Origin: Roseovarius dicentrarchi
Lineage (GTDB): Bacteria; Pseudomonadota; Alphaproteobacteria; Rhodobacterales; Rhodobacteraceae
Assembly (NCBI RefSeq): GCF_003316635.1
Contig: NZ_QNQP01000006.1
Coordinates: 1-64,000, forward strand
Length of the DNA: 64,000 nucleotides
Reading direction: 5' to 3'
The position numbers and the translations under genes were made by a program. The notes beneath the pieces were generated by a model. That model saw only the letters and a program-made list of their open reading frames with translations, did no database searches and was not told where the DNA came from. Each line of letters starts with the position of its first letter. The first letter of the stretch is position 1. Shown here in pieces: positions 42,203 to 52,445 of this stretch.

Positions 42203-42919
42203 ATGCGTCCGTCGGGAAGAAAACTAAACGAAATGCGCGCCGTTTCAATCGAAACAGGTGTGACAAAGCACGCCGAGGGATCCTGCATGATCCGCGTGGG
42301 CGACACCCACGTTCTGTGCACCGCCACGATCGAGGACCGCGTGCCGCCCTTTATCAAAGGGTCCGGCCTGGGCTGGGTCACCGCAGAATACGGCATGCTG
42401 CCCCGCTCTACAACATCGCGGATGCGACGCGAAGCGACGGCGGGCAAGCAAGGCGGGCGCACCGTGGAAATCCAGCGTCTGATCGGCCGCAGCCTGCGCG
42501 CCGGTGTTGACCGCGTCGCGTTGGGCGAGCGGCAGATCACCGTCGATTGTGATGTCATTCAGGCCGATGGCGGCACACGCTGCGCGGCGATCACCGGCGG
42601 CTGGGTCGCGTTGAAGCTGGCTGTTCAGAAGCTGATGAAAACCGGCGCGGTTGTGTCGGACCCGCTGACCGATCCGGTCGCGGCTGTGTCTTGTGGCCTT
42701 TATGCCGGGCAGCCGGTGCTGGATCTGGATTACCCCGAAGACAGCGAGGCCGGCGTTGATGGCAATTTCATCATGACCCAATCGGGCAAGCTGATCGAGG
42801 TGCAGATGTCCGCCGAGGGCGCGACGTTCAACCGCGACCAGATGAACCAGCTGATGGATCTGGCCGAGCAAGGCGTTGCAGAACTGGCCGCCGCGCAGAT
42901 GGCGGCAATCAATGCGTAA
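42203..42919 (+). CDS. rph: Ribonuclease PH
   Basis: This 238-residue phosphorolytic 3'-to-5' exoribonuclease trims tRNA 3' ends. [27 protein letters not shown] opens the family fold. Phosphate-binding and catalytic regions are [31 protein letters not shown] and the metal-binding [27 protein letters not shown] lies before the ATG at 42203. The gene is divergent from hrcA and overlaps rdgB by 8 bases, forming rph-rdgB-hemW. Confidence 0.97.
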   Translation: MRPSGRKLNEMRAVSIETGVTKHAEGSCMIRVGDTHVLCTATIEDRVPPFIKGSGLGWVTAEYGMLPRSTTSRMRREATAGKQGGRTVEIQRLIGRSLRAGVDRVALGERQITVDCDVIQADGGTRCAAITGGWVALKLAVQKLMKTGAVVSDPLTDPVAAVSCGLYAGQPVLDLDYPEDSEAGVDGNFIMTQSGKLIEVQMSAEGATFNRDQMNQLMDLAEQGVAELAAAQMAAINA

Positions 42920-43520
42920 ATTTACCGGCGATACGCTGCTGGTGGCCACACATAACGCAGGCAAGCTGGCGGAAATCGTCAGCCTGCTGGCGCCATACGG
43001 CATCAAGGTCGTGGGCGCCGCCGAATGCGATCTGCCCGAACCCGATGAGACTGAAACCAGCTTTGCCGGCAACGCCCGGATCAAGGCGCACGCCGCCGCA
43101 CAGGCAACCGGCCTGCCCGCCCTGTCCGACGATTCCGGGATCGAGATTGACGCACTCGGCGGCGCGCCTGGTGTCTATACCGCCGATTGGGCTGAAACCC
43201 CCAATGGCCGCGACTTTGCCATGGCAATGACGAAAGCGCATAAGAAACTGCTGGCAAGTGGCGCCGCCCAGCCATGGACCGCCCGGTTTTGCTGTACGCT
43301 GGTCCTGGCCTGGCCCGATGGCCATGATGAGATATTCCCCGGAACGGTCGAGGGCCAGATCACCTGGCCGATGCGCGGCCACAAGGGCCACGGCTATGAT
43401 CCGATTTTTCAGCCGTCCGGCTATGATGTAACCTTTGCTGAAATGGAGCCCGATCTGAAAAACCGTATCAGCCACCGCGCCGATGCATTTGCCAGATTGG
43501 TGAAGGGCTGCTTTGATTGA
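42912..43520 (+). CDS. rdgB: XTP/dITP diphosphatase (RdgB/HAM1)
   Basis: This 202-residue house-cleaning pyrophosphatase removes dITP/XTP from nucleotide pools. Signatures are [12 protein letters not shown] near the N terminus, [23 protein letters not shown] (catalytic aspartate and substrate loop) and the C-terminal [20 protein letters not shown]...ISHRADA. It overlaps rph by 8 bases at its start and hemW by 8 bases at its end. Confidence 0.97.
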   Translation: MRKFTGDTLLVATHNAGKLAEIVSLLAPYGIKVVGAAECDLPEPDETETSFAGNARIKAHAAAQATGLPALSDDSGIEIDALGGAPGVYTADWAETPNGRDFAMAMTKAHKKLLASGAAQPWTARFCCTLVLAWPDGHDEIFPGTVEGQITWPMRGHKGHGYDPIFQPSGYDVTFAEMEPDLKNRISHRADAFARLVKGCFD

Positions 43521-44670
43521 AGACTGGCGCCAGGGCGGCTTTGGCCTGTATCTGCACTGGCCGTTTTGCGCGGCTAAATGCCCCTATTGTGACTTCAACA
43601 GCCACGTCAGCAATTCTGTCGATCATGACGCGTGGCGCGACGCCTACCTGCGCGAGATTGACAGATATGCGGCTCTTACACCGGGCCGCGTTCTAAGCTC
43701 GGTCTTCTTCGGCGGCGGCACGCCCAGCCTTATGCCAGCGGAAACGGTTCACGCCATTCTGGAGCGCATCCGCCACCATTGGACCCCGGCGAACGATCAG
43801 GAAATCACGCTGGAAGCGAACCCCGGCTCGGTCGAGGCTACGCGTTTTGCCGGCTACGCCGCGGCGGGCGTGAATCGGGTCTCGATGGGCATTCAGGCAC
43901 TGAATGATGCCGATCTGCGGCGACTGGGCCGTATTCATTCCGTCTCCGAGGCGCGCGCCGCTTTTGATATTGCGCGGTCCCAGTTTGATCGGGTCAGCTT
44001 TGATTTGATCTATGCAAGACAGGATCAGACGCTTGCCGATTGGCGCGCCGAACTGACCGAAGCCCTGTCAATGACGATCGATCACCTTTCGCTGTACCAA
44101 CTGACGATTGAACCCGGCACAGCCTTTGGCGCGCGGTTCGATGCAGGCGGGCTTCGCGGTTTACCCACGGACGATCTTGCCGTTGATATGTATGAGGTGA
44201 CGCAGGAGCTGTGCGAATCCGCCGGAATGCCCGCCTATGAGGTGTCCAACCACGCGGCGCCCGGATCGGAATCGCGCCACAACATGATCTACTGGCGCCA
44301 GGGCGATTACATCGGAATAGGGCCCGGTGCGCATGGTAGGCTCACTTTGGGCGACACTCGCTGGGCAACGGAGGCGTACTCAAACCCGGCAAAATGGCTG
44401 ACTGCCAGCCAGGACGCCAAGACCGAGAAGCCTTGGACATCGACGCCAGCGCACGACCGCGCTGGCGAATACTTGATGATGGGCCTGCGTCTATCCACGG
44501 GAATAGACATGCAGCGATATGAACATCTGGCCGGTTCCGCCCTCCCCCAATCCACCATCGACAGGTTGGAAGAGCTTGGGATGGTTCACCTGGATGGTCC
44601 GACCTTGGCAGCGACCCCTCAGGGGCGCATGGTTCTGAACGCTATCATAACTGAATTGTTGCCCGACTGA
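43513..44670 (+). CDS. hemW: Radical SAM heme chaperone HemW
   Basis: This 385-residue HemN-like radical SAM protein inserts heme into acceptors rather than oxidising coproporphyrinogen. The cluster motif C19-x3-C23-x2-C26 lies in HWPFCAAKCPYCDFNSHV, followed by VFFGGGTPSLM (SAM-binding GGG), LEANPGSVE and VSMGIQAL. The 40-residue N-terminal extension of true HemN is absent, which favours HemW. The start is taken as TTG at 43513: it has AAGGG 6 bases upstream and gives the family's usual short lead before GFGLYLHWPFC, and no ATG or GTG fits. It converges on parB with a 3-base gap. Confidence 0.93.
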   Translation: MIEDWRQGGFGLYLHWPFCAAKCPYCDFNSHVSNSVDHDAWRDAYLREIDRYAALTPGRVLSSVFFGGGTPSLMPAETVHAILERIRHHWTPANDQEITLEANPGSVEATRFAGYAAAGVNRVSMGIQALNDADLRRLGRIHSVSEARAAFDIARSQFDRVSFDLIYARQDQTLADWRAELTEALSMTIDHLSLYQLTIEPGTAFGARFDAGGLRGLPTDDLAVDMYEVTQELCESAGMPAYEVSNHAAPGSESRHNMIYWRQGDYIGIGPGAHGRLTLGDTRWATEAYSNPAKWLTASQDAKTEKPWTSTPAHDRAGEYLMMGLRLSTGIDMQRYEHLAGSALPQSTIDRLEELGMVHLDGPTLAATPQGRMVLNAIITELLPD

Positions 44671-44673
44671 CCG

Positions 44674-45576
44674 CTACCGGCCGGTCGACATGATCCGGCA
44701 AAGCGCGTCCAGATCATCCAACGTCTTGTAGCTGATCGTGATTGAGCCACTTTCGGCGCCATCCTTGTGATCAATCGACACTTTCATACCCAAATTCGCC
44801 GACAGATCGTTCTCCAACGCGGTGGTGTCGGCTGATTTTGCATTCCCGCGGGCGGCAGGCTTTGAGGACTTGGCACCGTCAGGATTAAGCGCCTCCGCCG
44901 CCTTCCGGACCAGCTTTTCCGTGTCGCGAACGGACAAATCGCCTGCGATAACCTTCTTGGCCAGCGCAACCGGATCGGGCGACGTGATCAAGGTCCGCGC
45001 ATGGCCCGCCGACAGTTTGCCTTCGGTCACATAGGCCTGAACGGCCTCGGGCAGCTGCATCAAACGCATCGTGTTCGCGATATGACTGCGGCTTTTACCC
45101 AACGCTTCGGCCAGCTTTTCCTGAGTATGTCCGAATTTATTCATCAACTGAACGTACCCCGCGGCCTCCTCGACCGGGTTCAAATCGGCGCGCTGGATGT
45201 TTTCAATGATCGCGATTTCAAGAACTTCGGTATCGTCGAAATCGCGAATGACGACAGGTATCTGGTGCAGGTTGGACTGCTGTGCAGCGCGCCAGCGGCG
45301 TTCACCAGCGACAATTTCATATCCCTCGCCTTTGCGGCGCACGATCAGGGGCTGAATAATGCCTTTTTCCTTGATCGATGCGGCGAGATCATTCAGCAAC
45401 TCCGGGTCAAACCGGCGGCGTGGCTGGTCCGGGTTGGCAACAACCTGTTCGATTGGGACCATCATATCCGGCTGTCTTGGCGCCGCCTCCGGCCCGGTTG
45501 CAGACTCCCCGACATCCGCCATCAGGGCCGACAATCCCCGACCCAATCCGCGCTGTCGCTGTACTTTTTCCACCAT
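44674..45576 (-). CDS. parB: Chromosome-partitioning protein ParB
   Basis: This 300-residue CTP-dependent DNA clamp loads at parS and spreads. Regions in order: the ParA-stimulating N terminus (QRGLGRGLSALMADV), the CTPase/ParB-like nuclease fold with IVAGERRWRAAQ and ENIQRADLNPVEEA, the helix-turn-helix (TQEKLAEALGKSRSHIANTMRLMQL) and a C-terminal dimerisation domain (ISYKTLDDLDALCRIM). The ATG at 45576 is preferred over GTG at 45594 because GAGGAG lies 6 bases upstream. Two perfect parS sites lie 1.4 and 3.3 kb upstream in the same operon. Confidence 0.96.
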   Translation of the reverse strand: MVEKVQRQRGLGRGLSALMADVGESATGPEAAPRQPDMMVPIEQVVANPDQPRRRFDPELLNDLAASIKEKGIIQPLIVRRKGEGYEIVAGERRWRAAQQSNLHQIPVVIRDFDDTEVLEIAIIENIQRADLNPVEEAAGYVQLMNKFGHTQEKLAEALGKSRSHIANTMRLMQLPEAVQAYVTEGKLSAGHARTLITSPDPVALAKKVIAGDLSVRDTEKLVRKAAEALNPDGAKSSKPAARGNAKSADTTALENDLSANLGMKVSIDHKDGAESGSITISYKTLDDLDALCRIMSTGR

Positions 45577-45590
45577 CTTCTGCTCCTCGG

Positions 45591-46400
45591 TCACGCCGCT
45601 ACCAGCGCACGATTTTTCATCAATTCAACAGCCAACGCCCTGTAGGCTTCGGCCCCCCGCGACTGCGGATCATAATCAATCACCGACATCGAATACGACG
45701 GCGCTTCGCTCAGCCGGACGTTTCGTGGAATCAAGGTTTTGAACACCAGATCGCCCAGGTTGTCACGGGCGTCCTTCTCAACCTGCCCCGACAGGTTATT
45801 TCGTGCGTCGAACATGGTCAAAACGACGCCCTCAATGCCCAGCTTGGGATTGGCAGATTGCCGCACTTCCCGAATTGTCAGCATAAGCTGCGACAGACCT
45901 TCCAACGCGAAAAACTCACTTTGAAGCGGGACCAGAACAGAATGTGCCGCAACCATTGCGTTAACTGTCAGCAGGTTCAGCGACGGCGGGCAATCAATCA
46001 GGACATAATCCAGATCGTAGCGATCCATCGCAGTCTGCCGCAAGGCATCATGCAACAAAAAGCTTCGCTTTTCATGCGAGATCAGTTCGATATCGGCAGA
46101 ACTCAGGTCAACCGTTGCCGGAATAATCATCAAGTTTTCCGAACTGGTCGGCTGAATAACCTGCCCCAGGTCAATATCCTCCAGCAACAACTCATAGGTC
46201 GTGAATTCACGATCTTCGGCCTGAACGCCCAAGCCGGTAGAAGCGTTTCCTTGCGGATCCAGATCGACAATCAAGACACGTGCGCCTTTTTCAGCAAGCG
46301 CTGCGCCCAGGTTGATCGTAGTGGTCGTCTTGCCAACGCCGCCCTTTTGATTGGCGACTGCAATGATCCGCGGTCCGTTTGAACGTGTAGGGTCAAGCAC
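45591..46400 (-). CDS. parA: Chromosome-partitioning ATPase ParA (Soj)
   Basis: This 269-residue deviant-Walker ATPase moves ParB-parS complexes along the nucleoid. The P-loop is QKGGVGKTTTTINLG (18-32, with the signature lysine of KGGVGKTT), followed by VLIVDLDPQGNASTGLG (Walker A') and YVLIDCPPSLNLLTVNAM (Walker B). It overlaps rsmG by 8 bases upstream and the parB leader downstream, so the five genes mnmE-mnmG-rsmG-parA-parB form one transcription unit. Confidence 0.97.
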   Translation of the reverse strand: MLDPTRSNGPRIIAVANQKGGVGKTTTTINLGAALAEKGARVLIVDLDPQGNASTGLGVQAEDREFTTYELLLEDIDLGQVIQPTSSENLMIIPATVDLSSADIELISHEKRSFLLHDALRQTAMDRYDLDYVLIDCPPSLNLLTVNAMVAAHSVLVPLQSEFFALEGLSQLMLTIREVRQSANPKLGIEGVVLTMFDARNNLSGQVEKDARDNLGDLVFKTLIPRNVRLSEAPSYSMSVIDYDPQSRGAEAYRALAVELMKNRALVAA

Positions 46401-47001
46401 GCGACAGCTCCTTTATGCTTAAAATTGCGGCGTTGGGGTCAAGCTTACTTATATCGGCCGTGTATTCGAAATCCCATTTCGATTTTGCGTCGGCCACTTC
46501 TTTCCGCCACTTTTCGCCTTTGGCGAATATGCAGGTTGCGCCGCGTTTCAGGTGCTTGTGTGCGAGGCCCAGCAGCGCCGTCAGATCTGCCAATGCCCGC
46601 GCGGAGACGATATCCGCGTTCTGCGGCACCAGATTTTCGATTCGGTCGTTGATGACATTCCCTTTTACGCCCGCCTCGCGCAATGCCGTGCGCAGAAAGA
46701 CACATTTTCTGGCGTCGCTTTCGACCATAGTGACTGCCCCTCCTGGGTTCAACTCATGCGCAAGAATGGCCGCAACGACACCGGGAAATCCCCCACCCGA
46801 GCCAAAGTCCAACCAGAGCGAAAATCGATCAGGCGCAGCTTCGTAAAACTGAACAGAATCGAGAATGTGCCGATCCCAGATCACTTCACGATCCAGACGC
46901 GATACCAGATTTATCTTTGGCGTCCACTTAAGCACAGTGCTTTCGAATATGCGAAGCCGTTCAATTGTTTCACGTGAAACATCGCCAAGTGTATTTTTCA
47001 C
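46393..47001 (-). CDS. rsmG: 16S rRNA (guanine527-N7)-methyltransferase RsmG
   Basis: This 202-residue SAM methyltransferase (old name GidB) modifies 16S rRNA G527. The SAM-binding loop is [17 protein letters not shown] (63-78). The start is GTG at 47001, with GAAGG about 9 bases upstream, and it overlaps the mnmG stop as GTGA. Codons for D7-V8-S9-R10-E11-T12 contain a perfect parS site (46966-46981), so this stretch is under double selection as protein and as ParB target. Confidence 0.96.
   Translation of the reverse strand: MKNTLGDVSRETIERLRIFESTVLKWTPKINLVSRLDREVIWDRHILDSVQFYEAAPDRFSLWLDFGSGGGFPGVVAAILAHELNPGGAVTMVESDARKCVFLRTALREAGVKGNVINDRIENLVPQNADIVSARALADLTALLGLAHKHLKRGATCIFAKGEKWRKEVADAKSKWDFEYTADISKLDPNAAILSIKELSRA
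46966..46981. promoter_or_regulatory. parS site within rsmG
   Basis: TGTTTCACGTGAAACA is a perfect 16-bp palindrome identical to the widespread ParB-binding parS sequence. It lies in codons 7-12 of rsmG, about 5.1 kb from the proposed oriC. Confidence 0.95.
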
Positions 47002-48875
47002 GCGCTTCGGCCTTCTGATAAACGCCTGATACGAGCAAGGAGCAACGTCAACGCTGAAGGCGTCATTCCGTCAATCCGCGCCGCATGGGCCAAATTCGCC
47101 GGGCGGACGGCGTTCAGCTTGGACTTCAATTCATTCGATAGACCGCCCAAGCAGTTGTAATCGAAATCCTTTGGGATCAACTGAGCGGAATCACGTTGCA
47201 AAACAGCAATATCGCGATCTTGGCGCGAAATGTAGTTTGAATAGAGGGCATCATTCTCCAACTGCTCCCCAATATCCGCATCAATATCGCCAAGCGACGG
47301 CTCCAACCGGTGCAAATGCGAAAGCTTGACCTCGGGGATGGCAAGAACCTGAAAGCCCGATCTGCGCGACCCATCCTGGTTTACAGTCAGACCGAGATCC
47401 GCCAACTGACGCGGAGTTACGATTATGTCATCCAACCGCATCCGCGCGCTACTCAGCTTGTCCGTCTTGAGCTCAAAGCTGATCTTCCGCGCCTCTGATA
47501 CGCATCCAATCGCAATTCCCCGGCTGGTCAGGCGCTGATCCGCATTATCCGCCCGCAACGATAGGCGAAATTCAGCGCGGGACGTAAACATTCGATAGGG
47601 TTCGGACACGCCCCTTGTGATTAGGTCGTCAATCATTACGCCAATATAGCTCGAAGACCGGCTGAAGACCTCGGCCTCCTCTCCAGCGGCGGCGCGCGCA
47701 GCGTTCAGCCCGGCCACCAGCCCTTGCGCCGCCGCTTCCTCGTATCCGGTCGTGCCATTGATTTGTCCGGCGAGGTAGAGGCCCGGCACATCGCGCACGG
47801 CCAGTGTCGCATCAAGTGACCGCGGGTCCACGTAATCATATTCGATTGCATAGCCGGGTTGCAGGATTTCCGCCTTTTCAAGGCCAAGGATTGACCGAAC
47901 ATACTCGGTTTGAACCTCGGCGGGCAAGGATGTCGAAATACCGTTCGGATAGATCGCGTGATCTGACAGACTTTCCGGCTCCAGGAATATCTGGTGGGAC
48001 GTTTTATCCGCAAAGCGGACGATTTTATCTTCGATCGATGGACAGTACCGAGGGCCGACACCGTCAATGTGGCCGCCATACATTGCCGACCTCGACAGAT
48101 TATCGCGAATAATGTCGTGGGTGGCTTCGTTGGTGTGCGTGATTCCGCAGGCAATCTGCTTAGCTTGCACATCTTTAGACAAAAACGAAAACAGGCTGGG
48201 TTCGTCATCACCGGGCTGGCTTTCCAGCTTTGCCCAGTCGATAGACCGCCCGTCCAAACGCGGCGGCGTTCCAGTCTTCAGCCGACCCATCGCCAAACCA
48301 AAGCCGTCAATCCGCTCCGCAAGCTTTATGGAGGGATCTTCGCCCATCCGGCCACCCGGATAGGACTGATCGCCAATATGGATAACGCCGCGTAAAAACG
48401 TGCCGGTGGTCAGGACGACAGAAGCGGCCGACACCTCGGATCCGTCCCGCAGAACGACCCCGGCAACTGCGCCACCTTGCATTTTAAAATCGACGACTTC
48501 CGCCTCAATGATCGCCAAATTTTCGCACTGTGACATCTCATCCAGCATTTTCGACCGGTAAATGTGACGATCAGCTTGGGCGCGCGGTCCCCGCACTGCG
48601 GGCCCCTTACGCTTGTTAAGCAATCTGAACTGGATGCCGGCCGCATCGGCCACCCGACCCATGACCCCATCCAGAGCGTCGATTTCCCGCACCAGATGGC
48701 CTTTCCCAAGACCACCAATGGCAGGATTGCATGACATCACGCCGATTCCCGATTTCCTCAGCGTGATAAGCGCGGTACGCGCACCCATCCGTGCCGCAGC
48801 GTGGGCAGCATCGCAGCCGGCGTGTCCCCCGCCGATGACAAGAACGTCAAAGTCACAATGTTTCACGTGAAACAC
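46998..48875 (-). CDS. mnmG: tRNA uridine 5-carboxymethylaminomethyl modification enzyme MnmG
   Basis: This 625-residue FAD protein (GidA) works with MnmE to modify the wobble uridine of certain tRNAs. It has the FAD motif GGGHAG (15-20) near its N terminus, and the family stretches [24 protein letters not shown] and [22 protein letters not shown]. The start is taken at GTG 48875 (M-F-H-V-K-H), where AAGGAG directly abuts the codon. The next in-frame GTG at 48866 (giving M-K-H-C-D) has the same AAGGAG at an ideal 8 bases and may be the real start. A parS site (48859-48874) covers this initiation region either way. Confidence 0.95.
   Translation of the reverse strand: MFHVKHCDFDVLVIGGGHAGCDAAHAAARMGARTALITLRKSGIGVMSCNPAIGGLGKGHLVREIDALDGVMGRVADAAGIQFRLLNKRKGPAVRGPRAQADRHIYRSKMLDEMSQCENLAIIEAEVVDFKMQGGAVAGVVLRDGSEVSAASVVLTTGTFLRGVIHIGDQSYPGGRMGEDPSIKLAERIDGFGLAMGRLKTGTPPRLDGRSIDWAKLESQPGDDEPSLFSFLSKDVQAKQIACGITHTNEATHDIIRDNLSRSAMYGGHIDGVGPRYCPSIEDKIVRFADKTSHQIFLEPESLSDHAIYPNGISTSLPAEVQTEYVRSILGLEKAEILQPGYAIEYDYVDPRSLDATLAVRDVPGLYLAGQINGTTGYEEAAAQGLVAGLNAARAAAGEEAEVFSRSSSYIGVMIDDLITRGVSEPYRMFTSRAEFRLSLRADNADQRLTSRGIAIGCVSEARKISFELKTDKLSSARMRLDDIIVTPRQLADLGLTVNQDGSRRSGFQVLAIPEVKLSHLHRLEPSLGDIDADIGEQLENDALYSNYISRQDRDIAVLQRDSAQLIPKDFDYNCLGGLSNELKSKLNAVRPANLAHAARIDGMTPSALTLLLARIRRLSEGRSA
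48859..48874. promoter_or_regulatory. parS site at the mnmG start
   Basis: This is the second perfect copy of TGTTTCACGTGAAACA. It begins within the mnmG start codon on one reading (GTG 48875) or fills the gap between ribosome-binding site and start on the other (GTG 48866). It is 1.88 kb from the copy in rsmG. Confidence 0.95.
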
Positions 48876-48878
48876 TCC

Positions 48879-50162
48879 TTACTTGCCAAGGCAGAAGCTG
48901 GCAAAAATCTCATCGAGGATATTGTCGATATCCACCCGTCCTACCAGAGAATCAAGCGCACGAACAGCGCTGTGCAGCTCCTCCGCCGCAAGGTCGGCGG
49001 TATCAGGGTTACCCGCCAAGGACAGCGCGGCGCGCAAATATTCCACGCCCCGCTGCATTGCCTCCTTGTGGCGAAGCCGGATTGCAACGCCAGCCTGGGA
49101 TGCACGACCGCTCAAAGTGTCGGCGATCCTTGCGACAAGATCATCCACACCGGCGCCGGTTTGCCCGGAAATACCGGGATACGCACCGACGTGGATATCG
49201 CTTTTTGCCAGCAGGATGATGTCATCCGGCTGAGGGTCAATCGGCAACCCCTCCCCCGGCTCGACCAATATCACACGCAAATCCGCCTGCAACGCGCGCA
49301 TCTTTGCGCGCTCCACGCCTATCGCCTCGACGCGGTCATCTGTATCGCGCAAACCGGCTGTATCCAGTAGCGTGACCGGCAGCCCCCGTAGATCCATCCG
49401 AACTTCGATCACATCGCGAGTTGTCCCCGCAACGTCTGACGTGATCGCGGCATCCCGGCCCGCCAACGTATTGAGCAAGGTAGATTTTCCAACGTTGGGC
49501 GATCCCAGAATAGCGACCTCAAATCCTGTGCGAATCCGCTCCGCCACCACAACCCCGAAAATTTCCCGGTCAAGATCTGCAATCACGGCGGAAACCAAGG
49601 CGGTGACCTCGGGCGATACGTCGACCGGAACATCCTCATCGGCGAAATCTATTGTCGCTTCGATCAGGGCGGCGGCCCGAATGAGATCGCGCCGCCATCG
49701 CTCCGCGCGGGCGCCAAGATCGCCCGACAGCACACGCAACGCTTGCGTGCGCTGCACCTCGGTTTCGGCGTCGATAAGGTCAGCAAGACCTTCGATCTGC
49801 GCGATGTCCAGGCGTCCATTTTCCAGCGCCCGGCGCGTGAATTCGCCCGGTTCGGCCATTCTCAGACCGTCCTGCGCTGCCAAGGTATTGAGAACGGCGG
49901 ATACGACCGCAATACCGCCATGTACCTGAAACTCAACGCTTTCCTCGCCGGTAAAACTGGCATCTTTGGCGAAGGTCAGAACCAGTACCTGGTCCAGCAC
50001 ACCGCCTGCCGCGTTTTTCAGCGTGCGAACTGATGCGATGCGGATGGGCGGGACGTCACCACACAAGGAAAGGCACGCCGCGAAAGCGTGCGGGCCGGAT
50101 ACCCGCAACACAGATACGCCCGCCTTGCCCTGCGCCGAGGACATTGCAAAGATCGTTTCCAC
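48879..50162 (-). CDS. mnmE: tRNA modification GTPase MnmE
   Basis: This 427-residue GTPase partners MnmG in wobble uridine modification. The N-terminal formyl-THF-binding domain ([37 protein letters not shown]) is followed by helices and an inserted G domain with G1 GSPNVGKS (220-227), [20 protein letters not shown] (G3) and LAKSD (G4-like). The C-terminal FCLGK with C424 is the conserved end. The start is GTG 50162, preceded by a run of G; 25 bases separate it from the rho stop. Confidence 0.96.
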   Translation of the reverse strand: METIFAMSSAQGKAGVSVLRVSGPHAFAACLSLCGDVPPIRIASVRTLKNAAGGVLDQVLVLTFAKDASFTGEESVEFQVHGGIAVVSAVLNTLAAQDGLRMAEPGEFTRRALENGRLDIAQIEGLADLIDAETEVQRTQALRVLSGDLGARAERWRRDLIRAAALIEATIDFADEDVPVDVSPEVTALVSAVIADLDREIFGVVVAERIRTGFEVAILGSPNVGKSTLLNTLAGRDAAITSDVAGTTRDVIEVRMDLRGLPVTLLDTAGLRDTDDRVEAIGVERAKMRALQADLRVILVEPGEGLPIDPQPDDIILLAKSDIHVGAYPGISGQTGAGVDDLVARIADTLSGRASQAGVAIRLRHKEAMQRGVEYLRAALSLAGNPDTADLAAEELHSAVRALDSLVGRVDIDNILDEIFASFCLGK

Positions 50163-50187
50163 GACCGCCCCCCAAATTATGTGAGTG

Positions 50188-51462
50188 TCAGGTATTCATC
50201 GAATCGAAGAATTCAGCATTCGTTTTCGTCTGCCTGAGCTTGGAAATCAGGAACTCAACGGCGTCCGTCGTGCCCATCGGGTTCAGGATGCGGCGCAGGA
50301 CGAACGTCTTTTGAAGGTCCATCTTATCGACCAAAAGCTCTTCTTTGCGGGTGCCGGATTTGAGGATGTCGATGGCCGGGAACACCCGCTTGTCCGCGAT
50401 CTTGCGATCCAGAACCAATTCGGAGTTGCCGGTGCCCTTGAATTCTTCAAAGATCACCTCGTCCATCCGGCTGCCCGTATCAATCAGCGCGGTCGAGATG
50501 ATGGTCAGCGACCCACCCTCTTCGATGTTTCGCGCGGCGCCGAAGAAACGCTTGGGACGTTGCAGGGCGTTCGCGTCCACGCCGCCCGTCAGAACCTTGC
50601 CCGAAGACGGCACGACGGTGTTGTAGGCCCTACCAAGTCTTGTGATCGAGTCCAGAAGGATCACCACATCTCGCTTGTGTTCCACCAGACGCTTGGCTTT
50701 TTCGATGACCATTTCGGCGACGGCGACGTGCCGTGTCGCAGGCTCATCAAAGGTCGAGCTGACGACCTCGCCCTTGACCGAGCGTTGCATGTCCGTGACT
50801 TCCTCGGGTCGTTCGTCAATCAGCAGAACGATCAGGTAGCATTCGGGGTGGTTACGCTCGATACTGGCCGCGATATTTTGCAAAATCACGGTCTTACCCG
50901 TCCGCGGCGGCGCGACGATCAGCGACCGCTGGCCCTTGCCGATGGGTGCGACCAGGTCGATGATGCGCGCCGTCTTGTCCTTGATGGTCGGGTCGTCGAT
51001 TTCCAGCGTCAGACGTTCGTCTGGATATAGCGGGGTCAGGTTGTCGAACGCGATCTTGTGGCGCGCCTTTGCGGGATCCTCAAAGTTGATTTGCGCAACG
51101 GTGGTCAGCGCAAAATACCGTTCTGTATCGTCGGGTTGCTTCATCTCGCCTTCGATGGTGTCGCCGGTGCGCAGCGAATAGCGGCGGATAATGTCGGGCG
51201 ACACATAAATATCGTCAGGACCGGGCAGATAGTTCGCCTCGGGCGAGCGCAAGAAGCCGAAACCGTCCTGCAAAACCTCGATCACGCCATCGCCGAACAC
51301 TTTCCACCCGTCCTCGGCCCGTTCCTTGAGGATGGAGAACATCATCTCGCCCTTGCGCATGGTCGAGGCGTTTTCGATCTCCAGCTCTTCTGCCATGGCA
51401 AGCAGGTCTTTGGCGGTATGCGCCTTGAGGTCGCACAGGTTCAAACGGTCATCATCGGACAT
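50188..51462 (-). CDS. rho: Transcription termination factor Rho
   Basis: This 424-residue hexameric RNA helicase ends transcription. It has the N-terminal helical Rho-N part ([21 protein letters not shown]), the cold-shock-like primary RNA-binding site with GFGFLRS (67-73), the P-loop PPRTGKT (185-191), Walker [17 protein letters not shown] and the secondary RNA-site region [24 protein letters not shown]. No large insertion, so it is the compact E. coli-like form. In alphaproteobacteria rho is typically close to the origin, as here. Confidence 0.97.
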   Translation of the reverse strand: MSDDDRLNLCDLKAHTAKDLLAMAEELEIENASTMRKGEMMFSILKERAEDGWKVFGDGVIEVLQDGFGFLRSPEANYLPGPDDIYVSPDIIRRYSLRTGDTIEGEMKQPDDTERYFALTTVAQINFEDPAKARHKIAFDNLTPLYPDERLTLEIDDPTIKDKTARIIDLVAPIGKGQRSLIVAPPRTGKTVILQNIAASIERNHPECYLIVLLIDERPEEVTDMQRSVKGEVVSSTFDEPATRHVAVAEMVIEKAKRLVEHKRDVVILLDSITRLGRAYNTVVPSSGKVLTGGVDANALQRPKRFFGAARNIEEGGSLTIISTALIDTGSRMDEVIFEEFKGTGNSELVLDRKIADKRVFPAIDILKSGTRKEELLVDKMDLQKTFVLRRILNPMGTTDAVEFLISKLRQTKTNAEFFDSMNT

Positions 51463-51580
51463 GGATCAGCCTCACAGGCGCGTCGGCGCAAACATCAAAA
51501 GATCATCAGGGAATTGCATAGCCCCGGACGGGGCGCATGGCCGATTGATTACGCGCTGTCTGCGCCTGAGTCAATCCGGC

Positions 51581-52030
51581 CTAGAATTTCAGAACCACCG
51601 AAAAGACGATGACGATCAGCAGCAGCGTCGGCACCTCGTTCATCATGCGGAACCTGCGGCCGGGCACGGTGCATGTGCCGGCAACCAGTTCCTTGCGGCG
51701 CATTGCCAGCCATTGATGAAACCATGTCATCGCCAGCACGCTTGCCGCCTTGGTCCATGGCCAGACGGACGACCAATCAACCACTCCGGGCGTCATGACC
51801 AGCGCCAGACCGAACACCCAGGTCGAGATCATCGCCGGGTTCATGATAGCGCGCAGCAGCCGCCGTTCCATCACCTGAAAGATCTCATCCCGGCTATCGC
51901 CCTTCTGCGCGGCCTCGACGTGATACACGTACAGTCTGGGCAGATAGAACAGCCCCGCCATCCACGCGATCACGGAGATGATATGAAGCGATTTCGTCCA
52001 AAGATAGAAATCAGACAAGATTGAGAGCAT
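51581..52030 (-). CDS. hemJ: Protoporphyrinogen IX oxidase HemJ
   Basis: This 149-residue membrane protein of the HemJ family oxidises protoporphyrinogen IX in heme synthesis. Four hydrophobic segments are seen (about 10-30, 60-80, 90-103, 128-147). The conserved histidine H16 lies in WTKSLHIISVIAWMAGLFYLPRLYVYH, and the R/K-rich ...HQWLAMRRKEL loop is typical. The ATG at 52030 has GGAGG 6 bases upstream; the longer frame to 52132 would run into the proposed origin and is rejected. Confidence 0.94.
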   Translation of the reverse strand: MLSILSDFYLWTKSLHIISVIAWMAGLFYLPRLYVYHVEAAQKGDSRDEIFQVMERRLLRAIMNPAMISTWVFGLALVMTPGVVDWSSVWPWTKAASVLAMTWFHQWLAMRRKELVAGTCTVPGRRFRMMNEVPTLLLIVIVFSVVLKF

Positions 52031-52445
52031 GAGACGCCTCCGGCGACTTTTTCTTCTTAATAATAAATAGAGATATAGAGAAAGAAGATGATTAGGTAGG
52101 GGCGTTGTTCGCTGTGGATTATTCACCTGCACACAGGTTGGTCCACAGGGAAGCCAGGCGGGGATAAAGGTGTTGACTTGATTTATCTGTGACGATTATC
52201 AATCTCACAAGATGCTGATATCAAAATAATATCTAGAAATCTGAAATATAATGCTGCCGCATCCCGGCCTGTGTATAACTGCCATTTCTACCGATTCCTA
52301 CAGCGTGGGATTCCGTACAATCCACTATGGGACAGCCGGGTTGAACGGCGCTGGGACGGGGCCATTATCCCCGTCAAAGTGGCGCCGCCGCTGAAATGTG
52401 GATAAGACGGGGGCATTCACCACCACTTGCCCATGAGTTGTCCAC
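52031..52445. other. Candidate chromosomal replication origin (oriC)
   Basis: This 415-base gene-free stretch lies between divergent hemJ and maf. DnaA-box-like 9-mers are TGTGGATAA (52397-52405, perfect), TGTGGATTA (52113-52121, one mismatch), TGTGTATAA (52270-52278, one mismatch) and TTGTCCACA (52438-52446, one mismatch, touching the maf ATG). AT-rich blocks at about 52048-52093 and 52165-52255 could unwind, and two GATTC (GANTC) sites lie near 52293 and 52310. Genes diverge from it, two parS sites are within 5.5 kb, and alphaproteobacterial origins are known in this rho/hem-maf-aroE-coaE-dnaQ-secB neighbourhood. dnaA itself is not in the window. Confidence 0.65.

Noticed and set aside
51521-51534. 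GCCCCG-ga-CGGGGC inverted repeat between rho and hemJ
   Set aside because: The loop would be only two bases and there is no T tract; probably a chance GC palindrome, although a rho leader element cannot be excluded.
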